The notes beneath the pieces were generated by a model that had not been told where the DNA came from, made no database searches, and saw only the letters and a list, made by a program, of their open reading frames with translations. Below, piece after piece: positions 1-5,010 of a DNA stretch of 6,366 nt (positions within the stretch are counted from its first letter, which is position 1; every line of letters begins with the position of its first letter). This stretch comes from Planctomycetaceae bacterium. Lineage in GTDB: Bacteria; Planctomycetota; Planctomycetia; Pirellulales; Pirellulaceae. Location of the stretch: NCBI GenBank assembly GCA_007129635.1, contig SKVE01000768.1:1-6366 (forward strand), in the 5' to 3' direction. A program made the position numbers and the translations under genes.

Positions 1-32
1 GGGATCTGGACCATCTTTGCTGCTCGGCAATG

Positions 33-61
33 CGATAAGTGGGTGGCACCTATCGGGAATC
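33..61 (+). repeat. Core repeat copy 1 (imperfect palindrome)
   Basis: A complete 29 bp core. Its first 23 bases (33-55) form an imperfect hairpin: CGATA pairs with TATCG, then comes one A/C mismatch, GTG pairs with CAC, and GGTGG is the loop. The core ends in GGGAATC and is followed directly by the GC hairpin at 62-80. Confidence 0.85.
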
Positions 62-80
62 CTCGCCGTTCGCCGGCGAG
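62..80. repeat. GC hairpin of composite unit 1
   Basis: CTCGCCG (62-68) pairs perfectly with CGGCGAG (74-80) around the loop TTCGC. The identical element recurs at 214-232. The sequence has no T-tract after it, so it does not look like a terminator. Confidence 0.85.
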
Positions 81-140
81 ATCGTTAGTCTCTCTTGACG
101 CGAACGGGGGGCTCCGGACCATCTTTGCTGCTCGGCAATG

Positions 141-197
141 CGATAAGTGGGTGGCACCTATCGGGAATCGATAAGTGGGTGGCACCTATCGGGAATC
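141..197 (+). repeat. Core repeat copies 2 and 3 in tandem (period 28)
   Basis: Two intact cores at 141-169 and 169-197 share the boundary C. They are followed by a degraded tail copy, GCTATCAGGAATC (201-213), just before the second GC hairpin. The tandem arrangement explains most of the extra length of this composite unit over the first one. Confidence 0.85.
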
Positions 198-213
198 GCA
201 GCTATCAGGAATC

Positions 214-232
214 CTCGCCGTTCGCCGGCGAG
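214..232. repeat. GC hairpin of composite unit 2
   Basis: An identical copy of the 62-80 hairpin: a 7 bp stem CTCGCCG/CGGCGAG with a 5 base loop. It is followed by ATCGTTAG, as in unit 1. Confidence 0.85.
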
Positions 233-292
233 ATCGTTAGGCTTTCTGGCCACGAACGGGGGGCTCTGGATCATCTTTGCTGCTCGGCAATG

Positions 293-370
293 CGATAAGT
301 GGGCGATAAGTGGGTGGCCCCTATCGATAAGTGGGTGGCACCTATCGGGAATCGGCACCTATCGGGAATC
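293..370 (+). repeat. Rearranged core repeats: two truncated, one variant and one full copy
   Basis: The segment reads as four joined pieces: a 5' fragment of the core (293-303), a core variant cut after TATCG with GGCCC in place of GGCAC (304-326), a full core (325-353), and a 3' half core (354-370). The joins fall at the CGATA/TATCG ends of the palindrome or within the core, as expected from slippage or recombination between copies. Confidence 0.8.
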
Positions 371-389
371 GTCGCCGTTCGCCGGCGGG
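371..389. repeat. GC hairpin of composite unit 3, diverged copy
   Basis: Same element with two changes. The first base C is now G, and the A near the end is now G, so the outer pair is lost and the next pair becomes T-G. The inner five pairs remain. The changes are not compensatory, which suggests drift, not selection on the outer stem. Confidence 0.75.
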
Positions 390-401
390 ATCGTTAGGTT
401 C

Positions 402-424
402 CCTGGCCACGATGCTTGGCCAGG
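402..424. repeat. Perfect 8 bp inverted repeat at the right end of the cluster
   Basis: CCTGGCCA (402-409) and TGGCCAGG (417-424) are perfect inverted copies around CGATGCT. The left arm overlaps the TCTGGCCACGA segment that follows unit 2 (245-255), but only here is a right arm present. No T-tract follows. A short CTCGC/GCGAG hairpin (438-450) lies nearby and may be a degraded copy of the GC hairpin. Confidence 0.6.
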
Positions 425-789
425 CAGCCTGAGAGTTCTCGCCCGGCGAGCGGGGAGGATCGTTCTCAGCGGAACGGAAATCGGCACTCCAAAAGATTCA
501 GAATCTGGCGAATATCGAACAAATTGAACACGCCAGGTCGGGCGTCGTTTTCTGGCAAGCTCGTTTCCCTACGTTTGGTTGTTGGCCGAAAACGACTACC
601 GACCCCGTTGCGTCACTCCTGCAAGGCCACCTTGATTGCCAAGAGACTCCTGGCCGGGTGCTTGCTACCTTTTCGCCCATTCGACGGAGGAAGCTCTGGC
701 CTGCTTCCTGTCCCCCCTGTTCCTGCCGCCCACATCGCGCTATACTAGGCTGCGCGGGTATTTGAATCGCCAAAATGTTTTGTTTGCTT
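425..789. other. Intergenic region, no gene recognised
   Basis: I see no protein worth calling here. The longest open frames on either strand (such as + 416-748 and - 498-794) have no recognisable domain, no good ribosome binding site, and a composition rich in R, P, S and G typical of chance frames in GC-rich DNA. The only possible signal is TATACT at 741-746, a good -10 hexamer without a convincing -35 partner, which could serve the gene starting at 873 with a leader of about 120 bases. Confidence 0.6.
741..746 (+). promoter_or_regulatory. Possible -10 hexamer upstream of the YHS-like gene
   Basis: TATACT differs from the TATAAT consensus at one position. No good -35 element lies 16-18 bp upstream (the sequence there is C-rich). 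Planctomycete promoters are poorly defined, so this is only a candidate. Confidence 0.25.
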
Positions 790-806
790 GCCATTAAAAT
801 AATGGC
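790..806. promoter_or_regulatory. Perfect 7 bp dyad (candidate operator) before the YHS-like gene
   Basis: GCCATTA (790-796) and TAATGGC (800-806) are perfect inverted copies separated by AAA. The AT-rich centre contains TAAAAT, which resembles a -10 hexamer. The dyad sits 67 bp before the ATG at 873. It could be a binding site for a dimeric regulator or a leader hairpin; no T-run follows, so a terminator is unlikely. No second copy of the site is seen in the window. Confidence 0.4.
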
Positions 807-860
807 TTAGGCGGATCAACCCATTTTGTGACGACCGGATCGGCTTATTTACACTCACAC

Positions 861-866
861 GAGGGG
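861..866 (+). promoter_or_regulatory. Ribosome binding site fixing the start at 873
   Basis: GAGGGG lies 6 bases before ATG 873. The upstream in-frame GTG at 828 has only TTTT-type sequence ahead of it, and starting there would put a polar stretch before the signal peptide. The downstream ATG is therefore the start. Confidence 0.75.
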
Positions 867-872
867 AACACG

Positions 873-1322
873 ATGGACAGGTTTTTTGTAGCAATTCTGG
901 GTGCCCTGTTAGTTTCCACTACCATGGGAACCGTGCAAGCGGACGAGGAAAAGGCACCGAAGGTAACGTGCCCGGTTTCTGGACAGCCCGTCGACAAGGA
1001 TGCTACTGTCGACTACAAGGGGGGCAAAGTCGCGTTTTGCTGTGGCCATTGTGTAGCCGCCTTTGGGCGAAATACAGCGAAGTTCGCAGCCAAAGCCAAC
1101 CACCAGTTGGCACTAACCAAGCAGGCAAAGTTGGTAAAGTGCCCGTTCTCTGGAGGAGGCATCAACCCGGACACCACGATCGATGTGGCGGGGGTCAAGG
1201 TTGGCTTCTGCTGCAACGTTTGCAAGGGCAAGGCCCAGTCGACCGAGGACAAAGTAGCCTTATTGTTCCAGGACGCGGCGTTTGCCAAGGGGTTCGAAAT
1301 CAAGAAAGCCGACGCGGACTGA
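873..1322 (+). CDS. Secreted twin YHS-like cysteine-motif protein (metal binding likely)
   Basis: The product is 149 residues. Residues 1-23 form a typical signal peptide (hydrophobic FFVAILGALLVSTTMG, cleavage after VQA), so the protein is exported. The mature part carries two copies of one motif: C33-P-V-S-G with F55-C56-C57-x-x-C60, and C90-P-F-S-G with F112-C113-C114-x-x-C117. This CPxSG...FCCxxC pattern is that of YHS/TRASH-like small domains, which bind metal ions through the cysteines; both copies keep all four. Each copy also has a D-x-x-x-G(G/V)-K-V segment just before FCC, so an internal duplication is likely. The role is inferred only: metal binding, or a structural partner in the periplasm. 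It is closed by the strong terminator at 1388-1420 and so is probably a single-gene transcript, perhaps controlled through the dyad at 790-806. Family assignment is fairly firm; the substrate is unknown. Confidence 0.85.
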   Translation: MDRFFVAILGALLVSTTMGTVQADEEKAPKVTCPVSGQPVDKDATVDYKGGKVAFCCGHCVAAFGRNTAKFAAKANHQLALTKQAKLVKCPFSGGGINPDTTIDVAGVKVGFCCNVCKGKAQSTEDKVALLFQDAAFAKGFEIKKADAD

Positions 1323-1387
1323 AGCTTCCCGAAACGCGGACGCGCGGCCTTGGAGCAACGGAGGCGGCGGCACCGAAGCAGCATCGA

Positions 1388-1420
1388 GGGCGCCCCGAGC
1401 GGGGGCGTCCTTTTTTATTT
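1388..1420 (+). terminator. Strong intrinsic terminator after the YHS-like gene
   Basis: GGGCGCCCC (1388-1396) pairs with GGGGCGTCC (1402-1410) over 9 bp with a single G-T pair, loop GAGCG, followed directly by TTTTTTATTT. It lies 65 bp after the stop codon of the YHS-like gene and separates it from the DUF1080 gene. Confidence 0.92.
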
Positions 1421-1442
1421 GGCGGAAGGCCCCGTTTCCGAC

Positions 1443-1476
1443 TTGCAGTTTGTCCGGCGCAGAAAGACAATATAGG
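1443..1476 (+). promoter_or_regulatory. Weak candidate promoter for the DUF1080 gene
   Basis: TTGCAG (1443-1448) and GACAAT (1466-1471) are spaced by 17 bp; the alternative TTGTCC (1450-1455) with TATAGG (1471-1476) has a 15 bp spacer. Both are poor matches to the sigma-70 consensus. The location, just past a terminator and about 60 bp before the start codon, is what supports a promoter here. Confidence 0.3.
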
Positions 1477-1518
1477 TTTGCTAGCCGGTCTGGCATCTAT
1501 TGATCACCTATTTACTTT

Positions 1519-1524
1519 GGGGAG
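1519..1524 (+). promoter_or_regulatory. Ribosome binding site for the GTG start at 1532
   Basis: GGGGAG lies 7 bases before GTG 1532. The ATG at 1525 is nearer but in the wrong frame, so GTG is the start; the signal peptide begins exactly there. Confidence 0.75.
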
Positions 1525-1531
1525 ATGGCAC

Positions 1532-2884
1532 GTGCGTTTTTTGGGATGGTTGGTTCTTGGATCGATGATGCTCTGGGGCGTCCCGCTGCAGGCGGAGTCC
1601 CACAACGTCCCGCCGGAAGGATTCGAGGCCTTGTTCAATGGCCGCGACCTGTCGGGATGGCATGGCATGGGACATTTCGATCCTCGCAAGCTGGCGGCGA
1701 TGAGTGACGAGCAACGCTCGGAAAAGCGTGCGGCGGACATGATCGGCGTCCGAGAACACTGGACGGTGGAAGACGGCCAGTTGGTCAATGATGGTCGGGG
1801 GCCGTACCTGACGACAGACCGCGAGTTCGGCGACATCGAACTATGGGTGGATTACAAGACGGTTCCCAAAGCGGACAGCGGGATCTATCTGCGGGCGACG
1901 CCTCAAGTTCAGATCTGGGACTATACCGAGGAGGGAGGCAAGTGGCATATTGGCGCCGACAAAGGTTCCGGTGGCCTGTGGAACAATTCACCCGGTGCTC
2001 CGGGCAAAGACCCGCTGGTGCTGGCCGACCGCCCCTTCGGCGAATGGAATCGGTTGCGGATCATTCAGGTTGGCGCGCGCACCACGGTTTACCTGAATGA
2101 CCAGTTGGTCGTCGACCATGCGATCTGGGAGAACTTCTGGGACCGCAGCCGCCCCTTGTTTCCACAAGGGGTGATTCAGTTACAGACTCACGGCGGCGAG
2201 ATCCGTTGGCGGAACATTTTCGTGAGGGAAATTCCGCCCGAGGAAGCGAATCGCATCCTGGCTTCGCACGGCAACGAGGGGTTCCAGTCGATTTTCAATG
2301 GCCAAGACCTGACCGGATGGACCGGTGCCGTCGACAACTATGAAGTCCGCGACGGCGCGATTGTTTGCCGGCCGGGTCGAGGCGGCACGTTGTACACCGA
2401 AGCGATTTACGAGGACTTTGTTTCTCGGATGGAGTTCCGTCTGCCGTCGGCGGGCAACAACGGGTTGGCCATCCGCTACCCGGGCTCGGGCAATCCGGCC
2501 TACTCGGGAATGTGCGAGGTGCAGATCCTGGATTCCGAAGATCCCCGCTATGCCAACCTGGACCCGCGGCAGTACCACGGTTCTGTTTACGGCATGGTGG
2601 CGGCGCACCGTGGTTATCTTCGCGAGGTCGGTGAATGGAATTTTCAGGAAGTCACGGTCCAGGGCTCGAAGATCCGAGTCGAGTTGAATGGCAACGTGAT
2701 CTTGGATGCTGATGTCAGCACCGTGACCGAATTTATGGGCAACGCGGCTCATCCGGGCAAGGATCTGCCACGCGGCCACTTCGGATTCGCGGGACATTCG
2801 GATCCGGTCGAGTTTCGCAATGTGCAGATGCGTTGTCTGTCATCCCAGTCGGACGTTGCGGACGAAACGCAAGACGAACGTTAA
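1532..2884 (+). CDS. Secreted protein with two tandem DUF1080 (3-keto-disaccharide hydrolase-type) domains
   Basis: The product is 450 residues. Residues 1-21 are a signal peptide (FLGWLVLGSMMLWGV, cleavage after LQA). Two copies of the PF06439 jelly-roll domain follow. Domain 1 (about 31-234) opens with FEALFNGRDLSGWHG, contains DSGIYLR (115-121) and VQIWDY, and ends in IRWRNIFVREI. Domain 2 (about 251-434) opens with FQSIFNGQDLTGW, contains NNGLAIRYPG, CEVQILDSEDPRY, HGSVYGMVA and GEWNFQEVTVQG, and ends VEFRNVQM. FNGxDLxGW, the central (D/E)VQI-D and the closing RN are family hallmarks. Members are very abundant in Planctomycetes and Bacteroidetes; some cleave 3-keto-glycosides made by FAD or NAD oxidoreductases, and many are untested. 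A short polar tail follows domain 2. Domain 1 has an insertion (about 46-75) rich in charged residues after the opening motif. Likely role: outer-space or periplasmic sugar processing. No oxidoreductase partner is in view. The frame stays open upstream to 968 but that part is non-coding. Confidence 0.9.
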   Translation: MRFLGWLVLGSMMLWGVPLQAESHNVPPEGFEALFNGRDLSGWHGMGHFDPRKLAAMSDEQRSEKRAADMIGVREHWTVEDGQLVNDGRGPYLTTDREFGDIELWVDYKTVPKADSGIYLRATPQVQIWDYTEEGGKWHIGADKGSGGLWNNSPGAPGKDPLVLADRPFGEWNRLRIIQVGARTTVYLNDQLVVDHAIWENFWDRSRPLFPQGVIQLQTHGGEIRWRNIFVREIPPEEANRILASHGNEGFQSIFNGQDLTGWTGAVDNYEVRDGAIVCRPGRGGTLYTEAIYEDFVSRMEFRLPSAGNNGLAIRYPGSGNPAYSGMCEVQILDSEDPRYANLDPRQYHGSVYGMVAAHRGYLREVGEWNFQEVTVQGSKIRVELNGNVILDADVSTVTEFMGNAAHPGKDLPRGHFGFAGHSDPVEFRNVQMRCLSSQSDVADETQDER

Positions 2885-2917
2885 GCGATTCCGCGCGAGC
2901 GGATCGACAGCCACATG

Positions 2918-2924
2918 GGAAGGG
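2918..2924 (+). promoter_or_regulatory. Ribosome binding site fixing the response regulator start at 2933
   Basis: GGAAGGG ends 8 bases before ATG 2933. The in-frame ATG at 2915 lacks a good site upstream and would add MGRVRH before the canonical receiver opening MTRILVVDD, so 2933 is preferred. Confidence 0.7.
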
Positions 2925-2932
2925 TTCGCCAC

Positions 2933-3856
2933 ATGACACGTATCCTAGTTGTCGATGACAGCCAGACGCAGATCATCCACATCTGCGGCCTCTTGGAACA
3001 ATCGGAATGGGACGTCGATACTGCCACCAATGGCAAAGAGGCCGTCCAACGTCTGGAAGCAGGCGAACAGTACGATCTGATCTTGACGGACCTGATGATG
3101 CCCGAAATGGACGGTTTGCAGTTGGTGCGGGCCGTGCGTGTCCACTATCCGGGGACGCCGGTGATCCTGATGACCGGTCAGGGCACCGATTCCCTGGCGA
3201 TCGAAGCCTTGGAAGACGGCGCGGCCGGCTATGTGCCCAAATCCATGTTACACGAGCGGTTAGTCGAAGAAATCGCTCAGGTGCTGCATGCGTCCGAAGT
3301 CGACCGCAGCTACGAACGGCTGTTGAGCTGCTTGAATCGAAACGAATTCGAATTCGAATTGCGCAACGAAGTCACGTTGATCGATCCGCTGATCAATCTG
3401 TTGCTGCAGATGATGGCCGGCATCCAGTTGTGCGATTCGACCAGCCGCATCCGAGTCGGTTTGGCATTGGAGCACGCCCTGCTGAACGCCCTGTATCGCG
3501 GCAACTTGGAGATCAGCTCTGCCGAAATGCAGAGCATGCACGACGTGCTGCTCAGCGGTCGAGGCACCATGCTGATCGATCAACGACTGGCCGACTCGAC
3601 GTTCAGTGACCGCAGAATCTTCTTTGATGTGCAGATGTCCCACGAGGAAGCTCGATTCGTGATCCGCGACCAGGGCCCGGGCTTCGATGTCTCGCAGCTC
3701 CCCAAACCGGGCGATCCGGATGTTCTGGAACGCGAGGGCGGGAAGGGCCTTTTGCTCATGCAGTCCTTCATGGATGACGTGACGTTCAATCCGGCGGGAA
3801 ACGAAGTCACGATGATCAAGCGTCGAGACGCGTCACACCAGACCGAGGGAGGATAG
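2933..3856 (+). CDS. Response regulator fused to an RsbW-type ATPase (HATPase_c_2) domain
   Basis: The product is 307 residues and cytoplasmic, with no signal peptide or membrane segment. Residues 1-120 are a complete receiver domain: acidic pair D8-D9, phosphoacceptor D53 (in LILTDLMMPEMDG), T81 and K103 (YVPKS). A linker of about 40 residues (121-162), acidic and probably helical, follows. Residues about 165-298 form a GHKL ATPase of the anti-sigma/serine-kinase kind: N-box E180-H-A-L-L-N185-A, G1 box D246-Q-G-P-G250-F, and G2 box G269-G-K-G-L-L. It has no histidine phosphoacceptor and no DNA-binding domain, so output is probably through binding or serine/threonine phosphorylation of a partner, as in RsbW/SpoIIAB partner switching; this is inference. 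The stop is 2 bp before the pentapeptide gene start, so the two are translated together. The DUF1080 gene ends 48 bp upstream. A cognate histidine kinase is not in view. Confidence 0.9.
   Translation: MTRILVVDDSQTQIIHICGLLEQSEWDVDTATNGKEAVQRLEAGEQYDLILTDLMMPEMDGLQLVRAVRVHYPGTPVILMTGQGTDSLAIEALEDGAAGYVPKSMLHERLVEEIAQVLHASEVDRSYERLLSCLNRNEFEFELRNEVTLIDPLINLLLQMMAGIQLCDSTSRIRVGLALEHALLNALYRGNLEISSAEMQSMHDVLLSGRGTMLIDQRLADSTFSDRRIFFDVQMSHEEARFVIRDQGPGFDVSQLPKPGDPDVLEREGGKGLLLMQSFMDDVTFNPAGNEVTMIKRRDASHQTEGG
3845..3852 (+). promoter_or_regulatory. Ribosome binding site for the GTG start at 3859
   Basis: GAGGGAGG lies 6 bases before GTG 3859 and inside the last codons of the receiver-ATPase gene. 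It is among the best Shine-Dalgarno matches in the window and supports strong, coupled translation of the pentapeptide gene. Confidence 0.75.
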
Positions 3857-3858
3857 CC

Positions 3859-4506
3859 GTGATCGAAATCAAACGCAAAGATTCGGGAGAAGTGCTGCAC
3901 CGGGTCGACGCTGATACCTTAAAAGGCCACTCGCTGGCCGGGCTCAAGTTAGTCGGCGCCGATCTGAGAGCCCTTGATCTGGCCGGCGCCAATTTCCGTA
4001 ATTCGGATCTACGCCGAGCGGATTTCACGGGCGCCAAGCTGCAAAAGGTCAGCTTCTACGAGGCCAGTATGGGCGGAGCCGTGCTGGACAAGGCGACCGC
4101 CACCGAATGCGATTTCACCGAAGCCAATCTGGAAAGCGTTCGTGCTCATGACGCGGATTTTTCTCGCTCGGTTTTTCGCTACGCCAATCTATCCCAATGC
4201 GACCTGACCGGTTCGAAAATGATCGAAGCCGATTTGAGCGTCGCCGATCTACGTGGGAACCTGACCAAGACCGACCTGCACCAAGCCGATCTTCGCGGCT
4301 CGAAACTCAATAGCGCCATCCTGGCCTCCGCCGATTTAAGCAAGGCCAAATTGGATGGCGCGAACCTGATGGGCGCGGATCTCAGCGGCGCTCACTACAC
4401 GCCCGAACAGTTCCAAAACGCTCGCGCTACCGGCGTGGTCGGACGCCTGGGCACGCAACAATCAGGCCGAGTCAAGAAGCGACCCTGGTGGCAATTCTGG
4501 GGATAG
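3859..4506 (+). CDS. Pentapeptide-repeat protein with a C-terminal basic/tryptophan tail
   Basis: The product is 215 residues, GTG start. After a short N-terminal strand region (IEIKRKDSGEVLHRVDA) come about 32 pentapeptides of the A(D/N)LxX type, with the central L/F/M residue every fifth position from L21 to L131 and again from L135 to L175; this predicts a right-handed quadrilateral beta-helix of about eight coils. The register slips once: between L131 and L135 one residue is missing (RGNLT where RGANLT would be expected). Residues 179-203 form a short cap (YTPEQFQNA), and the protein ends in KKRPWWQFWG, a basic then aromatic tail. There is no signal peptide. Pentapeptide proteins act as scaffolds or, in the Qnr/MfpA group, as DNA mimics that bind gyrase. 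The surface here is not strikingly acidic and the gene sits 2 bp after the receiver-ATPase, so a partner role in that signalling unit is more likely; this is inferred. Confidence 0.9.
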   Translation: MIEIKRKDSGEVLHRVDADTLKGHSLAGLKLVGADLRALDLAGANFRNSDLRRADFTGAKLQKVSFYEASMGGAVLDKATATECDFTEANLESVRAHDADFSRSVFRYANLSQCDLTGSKMIEADLSVADLRGNLTKTDLHQADLRGSKLNSAILASADLSKAKLDGANLMGADLSGAHYTPEQFQNARATGVVGRLGTQQSGRVKKRPWWQFWG

Positions 4507-4533
4507 GCCCTCGCCACCGTTCGTCGCAGGTTC

Positions 4534-5010
4534 TTACTCGACCGGTTGGATCAGTACGATCCCTTGGCCACTACCAGGTGACCTCAACCCCGCCTGCTTG
4601 CCGCCGGTAATCGCAGCTTCCTCGGTCCATCGGCTTTTCTCGATCGCCAACCAACGAGCGCGGGAGAGCCCCTGGGCAGCCGACAGGTCCAACGTCACCG
4701 AACCGCCGTCGGGGAAGTCGACCGCTTACTGCTTGCCGGGATCGGCCGCACAGTAAGCTTCGTTCTCCCGGCGGTCGGACAACAGGCCATTGTTGGGCTC
4801 GGCAGCGAAAACATTAAATGCCTGGACGAACATCCGCGCGCTGCGCCGATGGTTCTGCGCCAATTCGTTCAGTCCGATCCCCTAGTAGCCGGATTGCACG
4901 CCCGGCCGCTGGAAGCGGGCGCTGGCGACTCCGCCCAAATGTTTCGCCAAAGTTTGTGCGTACCTTCGGCGACGTATCCCCGCACGCCGTTGCCCATCGT
5001 TCCGAAATTC
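4534..5010 (-). pseudogene. Decayed C-terminal part of a DUF4038 / collagen-binding-type glycoside-hydrolase-like protein
   Basis: Reading the - strand gives a coherent protein end interrupted by mutations. From about 5010 one frame reads GYVAEGTHKLWRNI (about 4992-4940); it then shifts by one frame near 4937-4940, in a short T-run, to GGVASARFQRPG. A TAG (4882-4884) stands where TGG (GYWG) would fit, and a TAA (4726-4728) where Tyr would fit (PGKQ-Y-AV). Between and after the stops one frame holds: FVQAFNVFAAEPNNGLL, ENEAYCAADPG, DGGSVTLDLSAAQG, RARWLAIEKSRW, then a normal TAA end at 4534-4536. This order matches the C-terminal end of the DUF4038 plus putative collagen-binding (PF12904) proteins common in Planctomycetes, normally about 450-600 residues; the catalytic N-terminal part is missing. 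It ends only 27 bp from the pentapeptide gene, facing it. The family call is from memory of the pattern; the decay itself is seen directly. Confidence 0.7.

Larger units (their letters stand above)
1..397. repeat. Mosaic cluster of palindromic intergenic repeats (three composite units)
   Basis: A composite unit occurs three times. Each has a leader (CATCTTTGCTGCTCGGCAATG, at about 11, 119 and 272, the third preceded by GGAT instead of GGAC), one or more 28-29 bp cores beginning CGATAAGTGGG and ending CTATCGGGAATC, a GC hairpin (62-80, 214-232, 371-389) and the tail ATCGTTAG (81-88, 233-240, 390-397). Units are joined by CGAACGGGGGGCT (101-113 and 253-265). Leader-to-leader distances are 108 and about 152 bp; the difference comes from extra core copies. 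Base 1 already lies inside the joining segment, so the array probably continues leftward. The units carry no transposase or plausible gene; frames that stay open across them simply repeat the same peptide. It resembles REP/MITE-like non-coding repeats. The family is not one I can name. Confidence 0.9.

Noticed and set aside
1..397. CRISPR array
   Set aside because: Repeats are not separated by unique spacers of constant length; the intervening sequence is itself repeated and cores are tandem or truncated.
147..527. 126-residue + strand open frame with repeated SGWHLSG peptides
   Set aside because: The peptide repetition merely reflects the DNA core repeat; there is no ribosome binding site or domain.
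828..872. Upstream GTG start for the YHS-like protein
   Set aside because: No Shine-Dalgarno sequence, and it would place 15 polar residues before a standard signal peptide; ATG 873 has GAGGGG 6 bases upstream.
968..1531. Extended N-terminus of the DUF1080 protein
   Set aside because: This part overlaps the YHS-like gene and the terminator; the signal peptide and ribosome binding site place the start at GTG 1532.
2915..2932. ATG 2915 as start of the receiver-ATPase gene
   Set aside because: Weak upstream site, and the receiver domain begins canonically at the second ATG (2933) with GGAAGGG before it. Not fully excluded.
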